In this document: positions 52,101 through 60,207 of the stretch, piece by piece
How the letters are laid out: every line of letters begins with the position of its first letter
Position numbering within the stretch: position 1 is the stretch's first letter
NCBI RefSeq assembly: GCF_044803115.1
Contig: NZ_CP085224.1
Span: 558,001 to 622,000, forward strand
From: Caenispirillum salinarum_A
GTDB lineage: Bacteria > Pseudomonadota > Alphaproteobacteria > Rhodospirillales > Rhodospirillaceae
Direction: 5' to 3'
Length of the DNA: 64,000 nucleotides
Position numbers and translations under genes: made by a program
Notes under the pieces: model-generated
What the model saw: only the letters and a program-made list of their open reading frames with translations
Database searches by the model: none
What the model was told of the DNA's origin: nothing

Positions 52101-53957
52101 GGTGGCGGCACCTACGACGCCGCCACCGGGCAATGGACCGTGACCGGCAGCGCGACGGCGGTGAGGACGGCGATGAACGCGCTGGCGTTCACCCCCGCAG
52201 CCGACCTGGACCGCGACATCACCGCCAGCGTTTCCGTCAGCGACGGCGCGGCCCCGGCCGTCACCGGGACCGTCACCCTGGACGTCACGCCCGTCAACGA
52301 CGCGCCGGGCATCTCCGACACGGCGCCGACCCGGACGGTTGCCGAGGACGGCGTCCTGACCTTCAGCAAGGGCGACTTCGGGTTCACGGACCCCGATACC
52401 GGCGACGACCTCGTGTCGGTCACCATCGTCTCGACGCCGGACCGCGGCACGCTGTTCCTCGACCACGACGGCAGCGGGACGCCCGGCGCCGGCGATGCCC
52501 TGGTGCAGGACGGCACGGTCATCACGCTGGCCGACATCGGCAGGCTGACCTTCGTTCCGGCGGCCGATGCCAATGGCGCGAACCATGCCGCCTTCACCTG
52601 GATGGTGAACGACGGCACCACGTCCTCGGCGACCATCGGCACCATGACGATCGACGTGACGCCGGTGAACGACCCGCCCACCACCGGGGTCGCGCTGTCC
52701 GATGCGCGGGCCACCCAGGACGTTCCCTATCAGGTCACGCTGCCGGTCGACGCCTTCGCGGACATCGACGCGGGCGATGCCCTGACCTGGGCGGCGACCC
52801 TGGCCGACGGGTCGGCGCTGCCGGCCTGGCTGCGCTTCGACGCGGCCACCCGGACGCTCTCGGGCACCCCGGCCAATGGCGATGTCGGCACGATCTCGAT
52901 CAGGATGACGGCCACAGACGGCAGCGGCGCGACAGCCTCCCAGACATTCGATCTGACCGTCGACAACGTGAACGACCCGCCGACCGCCCCGACCGTCACC
53001 ATGATGCTGGACAAGGTGCCCGAGGATGCGCCTGGCGGAACGGTGATCGCCCGCGTGGAGGCCTCCGACCCCGACGGCGACCCGTTGGCCTACTCTCTCG
53101 GCGGGACCGGGGCGACCCTGTTCGAGGTGGTGAACGGCCAATTGCGCTTGAAGGAGGGCGGCACCCTGGACCATGCCCGGGCCAGTTCGCACGTCCTGAC
53201 GGTTACGGTGCTTGATGCCTCGGGCCTTTCGCAGTCCACCACCATCAGCTTCAGCGTCGAGCCGGTGGATACGTTCGTGCCCCAGCGGGAACCCGATCGC
53301 CCGCAGGATGATGACGACCCCGGCCGCAACGGGCTCGCAGGGCATCTGCCCGGCTATTTCGGCGGTCAGCGCGCCGGCCTCACGGGGGGAGGCAATCCCT
53401 CCGACCCGGGCCGCGGTATCGACACGATGACCATCGTGCGCAACGCCGTCACCGGCAACGACAGAGCCCTGTCCAACTTCTATGGCTCCGCCAACGCCCT
53501 CAGCCCCGTCACCGGGCAGACGGGCGACAGGTCGCCCGTCGGCAACAGCGGCCAGCCGGTGCGCAGCGGATTGGGCGGCAACGGCTTCGGCGGCAACGGC
53601 TTCGGCGGCAACGGCTTCGGTGGCAACGGCTTAGGCGGCAACGGCTTCGGTGGAGGCCTGGGCGGCGGCTTCGGCGGCTTCGGCGGTTTCGGAGGCTTCG
53701 ACACGTCAGGCGATCGCGGCGGCCTGGGTGGCGGTGGCGGACCGGCCGACGGTCAGGCGCCGCAGCAGGCGGCCGTTTCGTCGGCCGACGGCGCCATCGA
53801 GAGCCAGTTTGTCGACGGCGCGGCGGACGGCGGCGCGCCTGCCGCTCCCGCCGCACCGGGCTTCACGTCGCGCCTGGCGGCGCTGCACCAGCAGTTTGAC
53901 GCCGAGGCCGACCTGCTCGCCCGCTCCGTCGAGGAATTGGCGGCTGCCACCGCCTGA
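46176..53957 (+). CDS. Giant DUF4347/cadherin-like/VCBS-type adhesin
   Basis: A 2593-residue protein. The N-terminus carries the LEPRYMFDAA motif typical of large type I secreted adhesins. DUF4347 is at about 100-245 (VAFIDTGVQDWQVL, HVLSHGGSG, LLYGCNVAQ). From about 375 to 2170 there are tandem beta-sandwich repeats, including four VCBS-like units near 1120-1620, each with an AIALTDTAAADTFA-type start and an AVNAL-type end. A putative Ig/He_PIG module lies at about 2175-2265 and a cadherin domain at about 2270-2360. A Gly-Asn-rich stretch and a C-terminal helix (LAALHQQFDAEADLLARSVE) end it. No RTX nonapeptides were seen. Bases from about 46800 to 47700 are visibly lower in GC. The start at 46176 precedes the conserved motif; the site upstream is a poor G-run. 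Confidence 0.85.
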   Translation: MGFMDRTGRRGANRHARLSASASPLAIALEPRYMFDAAGAATGVDALREATAEAVAAEHDAAPGTDTSDGDSALAAAAAQHTPPSDAARATPPAPEDQRREVAFIDTGVQDWQVLRDAVPEGVEVVLIDAGQDGLAQMAAWAEGRAGYDAIHVLSHGGSGFITAGTTVLDAAAVEARADDLAALGGALTETGDLLLYGCNVAQDSAGAVFVAAMATATGADLAVSDDLTAAPELGGDWQLEVFSGEIETAAFGDALEGEYWHSLGTVTWDPDFWSYTITIQDGETIQWINQLSGHDGAGMNNSLGNGVPAHGTFQVLHDGAWVNVKETTTALPTNDPGAVNHGDTIRYVHNGTSGTSDTFFFGIYGSGARALITIEPSNNPPSLDLNGASSGTGSGASYTEGGGAVPIAPSGTITEPDGDNITSMSVTLTNRPDGDSVESLSLDSTAMTTATGANLSVTYTASTGLLSITGAASAATYQSILQGVHYNNTSEAPDTTARSISVVVNDGTTESASPTATVSVAAVNDAPTLSADAANPTFTEDTAAVAPFSSTTISAVESGQNIGEVTFTVSNVTDGTAETVVIDGVAVSLQDGNGTAGALNYGVSLSGSTATVTLTAAASAATWQGYIDGLKYQNTSDTPTQAGRVFTLTSVKDAGGTANGGQDTTAVNIQSTVTVAAVNDAPTLSGTFALPGTDEDTISNAVDVAAILHGLTADDADGDILGIAVTRAYGAGQWQYSTDGGANWTSIDSAATRDSHAVLLRATDLIRFAPDGRLGGTATLTVRAWDGTSGAAGSTVDASSNGGGTAFSGETGTVDILVTSINDAPVMNDGPLLTPLMSSEDDTVTAPAVPVGEFLMSARYEDDEPHLQGMAVTGVTGNGTWEYSLDGTTWVAISGVSDGNAVLLKETDQIRYLGDGENGERATLSFRGWDQSVTPAAPADPSKAPTADTTSHGGTTPFSAAVAIVELDVTDLNDAPTLTGGTTVALTGIDEHTTSGGTPVSTVLTDAGYGDVDTGASGGIAITGVTANGTWQYSTDGSAWTAFGSVSDSSALLLTAATQVRYVPDGDNGETAAFSFRAWDGSDGSAASTNGSRSLANPGTGGGTTAFSGEVAGASITVTSINDAPTLSVTPAAITITDTAATDTFAKQFGQATGADVDAGASLTYTIQGAATNAMVNADGTTFNRVATGAFGKLWLRAETGRYFYEADSAAVNALQAGETRTDTFTIEVSDGVASEPTTQAVTVTITGADDAPKFSDIGYVAIDDTAGADTFAPFTGTLPVSDLDTATLTYGIDGGNAGAFSVGGTAYDVSRVNAFGTLYLNSSSGAYAFVAFDNAINALSSWQEASFAVTATDGNTTVNSQVYLDITATNDTPAVTTPDAIALTDTAAADTFAVQAGRVAATDAEGTALAFNLTGAASGSFSVDGVTYDRSLAGTYGTLYLHTTSGAYAYVPDAAAINGLGSTQTEDTFAITATDGGGASSGTTLTVAVGGANDTPVLVAPNAIALSDTAYPDTFADQTGQLSASDRDSGATLTYGVDEAGTSASLSAGGVTYDWSVAGTYGTLYIERATGKYLYRPDAAAINGLAADTTERFTVTASDDGGARASQTLTIGLTGVNDRPVTDLNGSDGGDYGSAVYAAGTAPALIAPAATLTDAENGGQIDRLTVSHNSVFDSGKEILGLTAAAQALADERNLTVTFQEGMGEATLTVAGIASAADYQAILRGITYVNTGDPSAWEVSVGTRNVDVVARDTGGSVSLSNNITLTVVTAPIVDMNGGAAGLDGNSTYAEGTNEAQGGWTSVVADGTLTEPDGNNVKGMVIDLTNAQDGMAEAIRLSGGAGLRGAVTVTYNDATTPTRITLSGTDTAAVYQDLLRELQYRNTSEAPATTARTITAYATDEWGYTGATQTLTVAVQSVNDAPDAINLTKTTGYVEDPGSAVTVFGTAVDISDVDSDTLTASVTLSDALAGSLSSSGGGTYDAATGQWTVTGSATAVRTAMNALAFTPAADLDRDITASVSVSDGAAPAVTGTVTLDVTPVNDAPGISDTAPTRTVAEDGVLTFSKGDFGFTDPDTGDDLVSVTIVSTPDRGTLFLDHDGSGTPGAGDALVQDGTVITLADIGRLTFVPAADANGANHAAFTWMVNDGTTSSATIGTMTIDVTPVNDPPTTGVALSDARATQDVPYQVTLPVDAFADIDAGDALTWAATLADGSALPAWLRFDAATRTLSGTPANGDVGTISIRMTATDGSGATASQTFDLTVDNVNDPPTAPTVTMMLDKVPEDAPGGTVIARVEASDPDGDPLAYSLGGTGATLFEVVNGQLRLKEGGTLDHARASSHVLTVTVLDASGLSQSTTISFSVEPVDTFVPQREPDRPQDDDDPGRNGLAGHLPGYFGGQRAGLTGGGNPSDPGRGIDTMTIVRNAVTGNDRALSNFYGSANALSPVTGQTGDRSPVGNSGQPVRSGLGGNGFGGNGFGGNGFGGNGLGGNGFGGGLGGGFGGFGGFGGFDTSGDRGGLGGGGGPADGQAPQQAAVSSADGAIESQFVDGAADGGAPAAPAAPGFTSRLAALHQQFDAEADLLARSVEELAAATA
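53562..53703 (+). repeat. Tandem Gly-Asn-Gly-Phe coding repeat
   Basis: Five near-identical 15-base units (GGCGGCAACGGCTTC type), then GGCGGCTTC-type units, encode a GGNGF/GGFGGF run in the adhesin C-terminus. It is prone to slippage, so copy number may vary between strains. Confidence 0.85.
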
Positions 53958-54037
53958 CGGCCCGTCACCCGGCGCCGCGCCGCCTTGCCCGCCATGCACG
54001 CATGGTCGGGCCTTGCGGTGCGGCGCCGGCCGCACGG

Positions 54038-55030
54038 TCATGCAGGACAGGGCACCGGGTCGGCAAGCAGGCGCAGAGCCGCCGCCGTCACGGTGTCGGG
54101 CGCGGGCAGCAGGGCCTGTTCCAGCATGAAGTTGCCGGGCGCCGGGGCATCCGGCCCCGTCAGTCGCACGACGGGCGCCTTCAGGGCCGCGAACGCCTTC
54201 TCGGCGAGAATCGCCGCAACCTCGGCCCCGATACCGCAGGGCGCCGCCGCTTCGTGGACGATCACGGCGCGGCCGGTGCGGCGGACGGATGCCAGGATCG
54301 CCGCCTCGTCCAGCGGCTTGAGGCTGCGCAGGTCCAGGACCGCGGCCGACACCCCCCGCTCCGCCAGCCGTGCCGCCGCGTCGAGACATGTCGCCACCAT
54401 CTTGCCGTAGGAGATGAGCGTCACGTCGTCCCCGTCCCGGCGCAGGGCCGCCCGGCCGAGCGGGATCGCCTCGTCGGACACGGATCCCGCCTGTTCGAGC
54501 AGGCCGATGTCGGTGAAGACCAGGACGGGGTTGTCGTCGCGGATGGCGGCCTTGAGCAGCCCTTTCATGTCGCCGGCCGTGGACGGCATCACCACCTTCA
54601 GGCCAGGGCTGTGAACGAACCATGCTTCCACATTGTGGTTGTGCTGGGCGCCCACGCCCCACCCCGCGCCGGTCATGGCGAGGATGGTCATGGGAAAGGC
54701 GAACTGCCCGCCCGACAGGCCGCGCAGCTTGCCGGCGCTGTTAACGATCTCGTCCATGGCGTAGCAGAGGAACGGCGCGAACAGCAGGTCGGCCACGGGC
54801 CGCAGGCCGGTCGCGGCGGCCCCGGCGGCGGTGCCGGCGATGATGCCCTCGGCCAGCGGGGTGTTGCGCACCCGCGCCGACCCGAATTCGGCCACCAGGT
54901 CGCGGCGTTTCGTGGCGGTTCCCTCGCCGAACATCAGGACGCGGGGATCACGCAGCATTTCCTCGGCAAGGGCCCCGCCGATGGCCTGCGCCAGCGTAAC
55001 CTGGCGGGCGGTGCTTTCGATGATGGTCAT
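54038..55030 (-). CDS. 2-oxoacid/acetoin dehydrogenase E1 component, beta subunit
   Basis: A 330-residue transketolase-like protein of the E1-beta type. VLMFGEGTATKRRDL and RVRNTPLAEGIIAGTAAGAA form the TPP and dimer interface; a C-terminal transketolase domain follows (VTLISYGKMVATCLDAA, HEAAAPCGIGAEVAA). It pairs with the alpha subunit encoded 12 bp upstream. Substrates could be acetoin, pyruvate or a branched 2-oxoacid. No E2 or E3 gene is in the window, so a stand-alone E1 role or a complex with distant genes must be assumed. Confidence 0.88.
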   Translation of the reverse strand: MTIIESTARQVTLAQAIGGALAEEMLRDPRVLMFGEGTATKRRDLVAEFGSARVRNTPLAEGIIAGTAAGAAATGLRPVADLLFAPFLCYAMDEIVNSAGKLRGLSGGQFAFPMTILAMTGAGWGVGAQHNHNVEAWFVHSPGLKVVMPSTAGDMKGLLKAAIRDDNPVLVFTDIGLLEQAGSVSDEAIPLGRAALRRDGDDVTLISYGKMVATCLDAAARLAERGVSAAVLDLRSLKPLDEAAILASVRRTGRAVIVHEAAAPCGIGAEVAAILAEKAFAALKAPVVRLTGPDAPAPGNFMLEQALLPAPDTVTAAALRLLADPVPCPA

Positions 55031-55042
55031 GGCAGCCTCGGG

Positions 55043-55990
55043 TCAGGCGTAGACGGTGTCGAGCAGGTGGGCGGGGTCGGGCAGGGGACTGGCGTCGGCG
55101 AACGCGACGGCGGCTTCCATCCGCGCCTCTGCCTCGTGCGCCACCGCATCCAGTTCGGCGGGGGCAAGGCCCGCGTCCTCCAGGCGTCGGCGCAGGACGC
55201 GCAGGGGGTCCCTTTCGCGCCACCGGGCGAGTTCCGCAGCATCCACATAGGCCTGGTCGTCGGGCTCCAGGTGGCCCCGCAGGCGATAGCCGCGCGTCTC
55301 CAGAAGGAACGGCCGGCCCGTGGTCCGCACGGCGTCTGCCGCCGCTGCGGCGGCATCGAACACCGCCGCCACGTCGCAGCCGTCGACGGCGGCGCTGTCG
55401 ACGCCATAGGCCGCCGCGCGGGCGGCGATGCCGTCGCCGAGCATGGTTTCCCGGCGGTGGACGTAGGCCTGCCACTCGTTGTTCTCGCAGATGTAGAGCA
55501 CCGGCAGGTCCCACACGGCGGCCAGATTCAGGCTTTCGTGAAAGCGGCCCTGCGCCGCCGCGCCGTCGCCGAAGAAGCAGGCGACGATGCCCGGCTCGGC
55601 CAGCACCTTTCGCGACAGGGCGACGCCGGTGCACAGGCCCAACTCGCCGCCGACGATGGTGGACGTCAGCACCACGCCCAACGCGCGGGCGGAGACGTGG
55701 AGGGAGCCGGCGAACCCGCCGCAGTAACCGTCGCGCCGGCCCATGACCTCGGCCAGCAGGCGACCGGGATCGGCGCCGCGCGCCAGCAGGTGGCCGGCGC
55801 TGCGGTGGTTGGTCAGGATCAGGTCCTCGGGCGCCAGCGCCGAGACGACGCCGACCGCCGAGGCCTCGCCGCCCACCGACGTGCATGTGCCGCCGGCGCG
55901 GCCCTGGGACAGCAGCGTCACCAGCATGTCTTCATAGGCGCGAATGAGCGTCATGCGGCGCAGGGCGTCCATGGGATCGAGGCGGGACAT
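55043..55990 (-). CDS. 2-oxoacid/acetoin dehydrogenase E1 component, alpha subunit
   Basis: A 315-residue TPP enzyme subunit. The TPP motif begins with GDGAAAQGRFHESLNLAA and runs to ENN. The substrate channel has GYCGGFAGSLHVS, and the phosphorylation-loop region is RLRGHLEPDDQAYV. It lies next to the beta gene in the usual alpha-beta order. A clustered hemerythrin-like gene lies upstream. Confidence 0.9.
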   Translation of the reverse strand: MSRLDPMDALRRMTLIRAYEDMLVTLLSQGRAGGTCTSVGGEASAVGVVSALAPEDLILTNHRSAGHLLARGADPGRLLAEVMGRRDGYCGGFAGSLHVSARALGVVLTSTIVGGELGLCTGVALSRKVLAEPGIVACFFGDGAAAQGRFHESLNLAAVWDLPVLYICENNEWQAYVHRRETMLGDGIAARAAAYGVDSAAVDGCDVAAVFDAAAAAADAVRTTGRPFLLETRGYRLRGHLEPDDQAYVDAAELARWRERDPLRVLRRRLEDAGLAPAELDAVAHEAEARMEAAVAFADASPLPDPAHLLDTVYA

Positions 55991-56004
55991 GGCCGTCCTC
56001 CTCC

Positions 56005-56700
56005 TCAGGCCGCCGCGGCGGCGTCGGCCGGCGCCGCCAGGGCGGCGTCCAGCTTGGCGCGCTCGATCGGCGAAAGGTGCTGCCGCAGCATGGCGAGCAG
56101 CCCGTCGAAGGCCGGCGCAGGCATGTCGCCGCGCATGGCCCGCAGGGCCTGGGCGCGCTCCGCCGGCGTCAGGTTGGGGATGATCCAGCGCAGGATCACC
56201 TGCGCCTCTTCGGGCGCGAGCGAGGCGACGATGCCCTGTTCGACGGCGTGCAGTTCGGAGTCGGTGTACGCCGCCCGCAGGATCGCGTTGTTCCGGTCCT
56301 CCTCCATGTCCATGTGCGTCAGGTTCTCGCCGACCATGCGGGCGAGGGCCAGATACAGGGCATGACCCGCCTCGGCGCGGGTTTCGGGCGAGGGTGCGGC
56401 GGCCACCGCCTCCGCCGCCCGCGACACGGCGTCAAGGCCCGCGCGGTGGTCGTGGTGCTCGGCCTCCGTGCCGGCGGTGGAGCCGGGCACGCGGGCTTCC
56501 ATGGCGGGATGGACGTGGTCTTCCTCGTGCCGCAGATGGCCGTGGCAGATGTCCAGCAGGCCGCGCACGCGCGCCAGGACCTCGGCGGTGTCGGTGGCGT
56601 CCGCGGCGTCCATGCGGCCGACGGCGACCATGGTCTCGGCCATGAAGGCGCGCAGGCCCTTGTGGATGGGGCGATAGATATCGTAGCGGGAGAGGCTCAT
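56005..56700 (-). CDS. Hemerythrin-like domain protein
   Basis: A 231-residue all-helical protein. The His/Glu residues that could bind a di-iron centre are in RPIHKGLRAFM, HGHLRHEEDHVHPAME, HHDHRAGLD and ENLTHMDMEEDRNN. The C-terminal third (LTPAERAQALRAM, LSPIERAKLDAAL) is an additional helical domain. Family members sense or store O2 or NO; nos genes are about 4 kb downstream. GGAGACC precedes the ATG. Confidence 0.85.
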   Translation of the reverse strand: MSLSRYDIYRPIHKGLRAFMAETMVAVGRMDAADATDTAEVLARVRGLLDICHGHLRHEEDHVHPAMEARVPGSTAGTEAEHHDHRAGLDAVSRAAEAVAAAPSPETRAEAGHALYLALARMVGENLTHMDMEEDRNNAILRAAYTDSELHAVEQGIVASLAPEEAQVILRWIIPNLTPAERAQALRAMRGDMPAPAFDGLLAMLRQHLSPIERAKLDAALAAPADAAAAA

Positions 56701-56823
56701 CGTGGTCTCCTGGTCCGGGGTGTGGACCAGAGACTAGCCCCGGAGCGGACGCGGCGGTTGCTAAGTGATCCGTCGCCAAATCCTAAAAGAATGCTCACCG
56801 CAGCGCACACGCGGCGCCTGGCT

Positions 56824-58149
56824 CTAGGCCGTGGCCTGCTGGTCCAGTGCCAGGGGGCGCGTCACCACCAGCCGCACCCGCCCGCGCCCGGCGGGTTCGA
56901 TCCGCACGCCGTCGCACCGTTCCGCGAGGCGTCGGCGCAGCAGGATCAGGCGGGCTTCCAGGTTCTCGGCCTGGCCGGGCAGCCTGATCTCGGGGCTGAG
57001 GCGGAGTTCGCGGTTGGTGAACTCCTGCCGGCCGTCGCGCAGGAAGTCGCGGATCATCTTCCAGAAGATGGCGCCCGCCACGCCCTTGATCAGGTAGTCG
57101 TGGTTGATGAACACGCTGTTGTCGGCGGGATAATGGCGCACCACGGCGGGCGGACCGGCGGCGGGCGCGGGGGCGGTGACGGCGGGCTCCGCCGCCGTCG
57201 CGCCGGGCGCGCGGGCCAGCATCAGGGCGGCCATCTGGGCGCTGATGGTGGCAAGCGCGTCCTCGTGCTCATAGCAGAAGGCCAACTCGCGCCGGCTTTC
57301 CACGAACAGGACGCCGAACAGCCGGCCGCCGGCCGCGATGGGAACGGCGAGCTGGCTGTGCGGCTCCTCCAGCCCAGGAAACGGGATCTCGTCGGCCGGC
57401 GGGCTGCCGGCGCCGGCGGCGATGCTGTAGGCGTATTCCGTCGTGAAATGAGTGATGCGGATGGGCGTGCGTTCGCGCGCGGCCACGCCGATCACCCCGT
57501 CGCCGACGGCCACCTCGGACCCGACGCCGGACCGGGCGTAGCCCCGGCTGGCGACAGTGAAGAGGCGCTCGCCCGTTTCGTCGAGCATGAGGATCATGGC
57601 GTGGTCGATCCCGAAGCGCGCTTGCAGCGCCGTCAGCGTCTCCTCCAGAATGTCGTCCAGGCCCGAGGCTTCCGCCAGCCGCTGACAGGTGCGGCGGACG
57701 TCCGGCAGCAGGCTGCGCGACGGTTGCGGCGGCAGCGGCGCGCCGGGCACGGCCTCGATCTCCAGCACGCGGTAGATATCGGCCCCCAGCAGCCGGAAGA
57801 CGCCCGCCATGCCCGTATGCGAGGCTATGCCGGCCAGCCGCGCCTTCATGGTCTCGAACACCGGGCCGGCGGTCTCGGTGCGCAGGTAGCGGACGCGGAG
57901 CCGGTATTCCGCGACGGTCAGCGGGTCCATGACCTGAAGCACCGCATAGGGATTGGCCAGGATGTTGCGGCGGGTCTTGTTGAAGAACTGATAGGTCAGG
58001 GCGACATGGCGGTCGTCCACATGGTGGACCTGCGACAGCAGCGACACGTTGGGCACGCCCTCGTCGTCGCAGGTGGCGATGCTGGCGGGAACGACCCCTT
58101 CCAGGCAGGTGCGGATGGTATCCAGGGTCAGCGGCGGCGGCGGCGTCAT
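56824..58149 (-). CDS. Pyridoxamine-phosphate-oxidase-fold / GAF / winged-helix-like protein
   Basis: A 441-residue protein. Residues about 5-150 form a split-barrel flavin or cofactor-binding domain (VPASIATCDDEGVPNVSLLSQVHHVD, ALTYQFFNKTRRNILANPYA). A GAF domain lies at about 175-310 (DHAMILMLDETGERLFTVASRGY, QLAVPIAAGGRLFGVLFVES). The C-terminal 90 residues look like a winged-helix region (FWKMIRDFLRDGRQEFTNRELRL). It is probably a cofactor-binding sensor or regulator. Its ATG overlaps the stop of the gene upstream. Confidence 0.75.
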   Translation of the reverse strand: MTPPPPLTLDTIRTCLEGVVPASIATCDDEGVPNVSLLSQVHHVDDRHVALTYQFFNKTRRNILANPYAVLQVMDPLTVAEYRLRVRYLRTETAGPVFETMKARLAGIASHTGMAGVFRLLGADIYRVLEIEAVPGAPLPPQPSRSLLPDVRRTCQRLAEASGLDDILEETLTALQARFGIDHAMILMLDETGERLFTVASRGYARSGVGSEVAVGDGVIGVAARERTPIRITHFTTEYAYSIAAGAGSPPADEIPFPGLEEPHSQLAVPIAAGGRLFGVLFVESRRELAFCYEHEDALATISAQMAALMLARAPGATAAEPAVTAPAPAAGPPAVVRHYPADNSVFINHDYLIKGVAGAIFWKMIRDFLRDGRQEFTNRELRLSPEIRLPGQAENLEARLILLRRRLAERCDGVRIEPAGRGRVRLVVTRPLALDQQATA

Positions 58150-58631
58150 GACGGTACGGGTTCCCCGGCGTGCGGTCCCGGCGCCTGATCGAACCCGCTG
58201 GCGCAAGTAAACGCGATACCCGCCAGCCGGTCGGCATCGCAGGCGTTGTAGGCGCCGATGAAGGTTTCGGTGAAGCCGATCTCGCGAAGTTCAAGGGCGA
58301 AGGCCCGCGCGTGCCGGTCGACGGCGTCGCGCCAGCCGGCCGCGGGCGGCATCACCACGGCATCGGCACCCTTGACCTGGAACGAGCGGTGCGTGGTCGG
58401 CTGGGTGAACACGACGGCGACCGCGCCGGTCTCCGTCACCGCGTTCAGGACGTCGGCGTTGGCATGCTCCTGCAGGACGATCAGAAGCCTGCCCGTCTCG
58501 GCCATGGGAATGGCGGCATGCGCCCGCCCGACCACGGAATGGCCGCCGGCTGCGCGCGAGGCCACGCGAATGCTGACCCCGCCTTGGGTGAAGGCGATCA
58601 ACGACGGACTGAAGCAAGCGTCCCGTGTCAT
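58146..58631 (-). CDS. Pyridoxamine-phosphate-oxidase-fold protein
   Basis: A 161-residue split-barrel protein: VSIRVASRAAGGHSVVGRAHA then RLLIVLQEHANADVLNAVTETGAVAVVFTQPTTHRSFQVKG. It is likely flavin- or F420-type cofactor-binding. Coupled by a 4-bp overlap to the following GAF-domain protein, which carries the same fold. The substrate is unknown. Confidence 0.75.
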   Translation of the reverse strand: MTRDACFSPSLIAFTQGGVSIRVASRAAGGHSVVGRAHAAIPMAETGRLLIVLQEHANADVLNAVTETGAVAVVFTQPTTHRSFQVKGADAVVMPPAAGWRDAVDRHARAFALELREIGFTETFIGAYNACDADRLAGIAFTCASGFDQAPGPHAGEPVPS

Positions 58632-58872
58632 TGCGTTCCGTCCCTGGCATCATCTTCATCAGCATTGCCACGCCACGGCAGGGAAAGCAATTACCCCTGG
58701 CCGCGCCTTCAGAGGTATTGGCCGCCGACGCATGAGCCGCCTGGCGCGCAACCCTTTGCATGCGATCCGCTTCTGGCATAGTATCCATCGCGAATGCGAG
58801 GCGTTCGCAAAACAATCATCGACAGAGCCCGGGCGGTCCCGGACGCACCGGGACGACACGCGGGGACACTCA

Positions 58873-60207
58873 ATGCGGAGAGAGGGGGCGCGGGTTCTGC
58901 GCCTGGCGCTGCCCATCCTGGTGACGCAACTGGCCTACATGGCGACCGCGGCCACCGACACCTTCATGGCCGGCCGGCTGGATGCCACGGCCCTGGCCGC
59001 GGTGGGGCTGGGGGCGGCGCTGTGGGTACCGGCCACCACGTTCATCGGCGGCGCCCTGTACGTCATGCTGCCGTCGGTCGCGGGCCATGTCGCCGCCCGG
59101 CGCCATGCCGAGGCCGGGCGCGAGGCCGTCACAGGGGCATGGCTCGGCCTGATGCTGGGGGCGGTCGCCGGGTTCCTGCTGTGGGTCCTCGCGCCGCTCG
59201 GCCTGACGTGGACGGGGGTCGACCCGCTGATCGTCGAACCGGTGAGCGGCTACGTGCGCCTGGTCGCGCCGGGCCTGCCGTTCATGGGGCTGTGGGCGGC
59301 GGCGCGGTACTTCTGCGACGGGCATTCCGACACGCGGCCGGCCATGCTGGTGGCCCTTTTCGTCTTCGTCCTCAACATCCCGCTCAACGCCGTGCTGATG
59401 TATGGAGCGGGGCTTGGTGTCGCCGGCATCGGGCTGTCGACGGGCATCGGGTTCGCCCTCGGCGGCGGGGCGATGGCGGCCCGCGCGCTGCGGGCCCGGC
59501 GGTACGGCCGGGCGCGGCTGCGGCGTGCGCCCAAGGGGTTCAATGGCCGGGCGGTGGCGGCGCTGCTCGTTCTGGGGGCGCCGGTCGGGCTGATGTTCCT
59601 GGGCGAGTACGTGGCGCTGAGCACGGTGGCGGTGCTGGTGGGCGGCCTGGGAGCGGTGCCGCTGGCAGCCCACCAGGTGGCCTTCAACCTGACCATGACT
59701 CTGTTCATGATCCCCGCCTCCCTGTCGGTCGCCGTGAGCATCCGCGTCGGCGCCGCCATGGGACGGAATGACGAGGCGGCGGCGGGGCGGGACCTGGGGG
59801 CCGGCCTCATGCTGGCCTGCGGCCTGTCGGCCTGTTTCGCCCTCCTGGTGCTTCTGCTTTCCGACACCGTGGCCCGCTGGTACACGGCCGACCCCGCCGT
59901 CCAGGCGCTGGCGGCGCGGCTGTTCGTGGTGGCGGGACTTTTCCTGGTATTCGACGCCGTCCAGATCGTGATCGCCGGCTACCTGCGCGGGCGCGGCGAC
60001 GTGCGGGGGCCGCTGGTCCTGCTGCTGGCATCCTATTGGTTGGTGGGCATGCCGGTCGGGTGGATGCTGTCGGACGGGCACGGCGTCGTCGGCTGGTGGA
60101 CCGGCCTGCTGTGCGCCGTCGTGACGCTGGCGGTCCTCATGGTGGTGCGGCTCAGAAGAGCACGCCATGGGCGCCCAGTACGGAGGCTCCGACCGTTATG
60201 GCGCTGA
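58873..60207 (+). CDS. MATE family efflux transporter
   Basis: A 444-residue membrane protein with 12 TM helices in two MatE halves: PILVTQLAYMATAATDTFMAG and GAPVGLMFLGEYVALSTVAVL, with the conserved PLAAHQVAFNL. It exports drugs or metabolites using Na+ or H+. The ATG at 58873 has a weak site. A -10-like TAGTAT lies near 58776. The end of the gene overlaps, antisense, the end of the membrane-protein gene at 60152 by 56 bp. Confidence 0.9.
   Translation: MRREGARVLRLALPILVTQLAYMATAATDTFMAGRLDATALAAVGLGAALWVPATTFIGGALYVMLPSVAGHVAARRHAEAGREAVTGAWLGLMLGAVAGFLLWVLAPLGLTWTGVDPLIVEPVSGYVRLVAPGLPFMGLWAAARYFCDGHSDTRPAMLVALFVFVLNIPLNAVLMYGAGLGVAGIGLSTGIGFALGGGAMAARALRARRYGRARLRRAPKGFNGRAVAALLVLGAPVGLMFLGEYVALSTVAVLVGGLGAVPLAAHQVAFNLTMTLFMIPASLSVAVSIRVGAAMGRNDEAAAGRDLGAGLMLACGLSACFALLVLLLSDTVARWYTADPAVQALAARLFVVAGLFLVFDAVQIVIAGYLRGRGDVRGPLVLLLASYWLVGMPVGWMLSDGHGVVGWWTGLLCAVVTLAVLMVVRLRRARHGRPVRRLRPLWR

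Noticed and set aside
53562..53703. Regular repeats resembling a CRISPR array
   Set aside because: Units are 15 bp without spacers and are in frame within a protein; this is coding low complexity.
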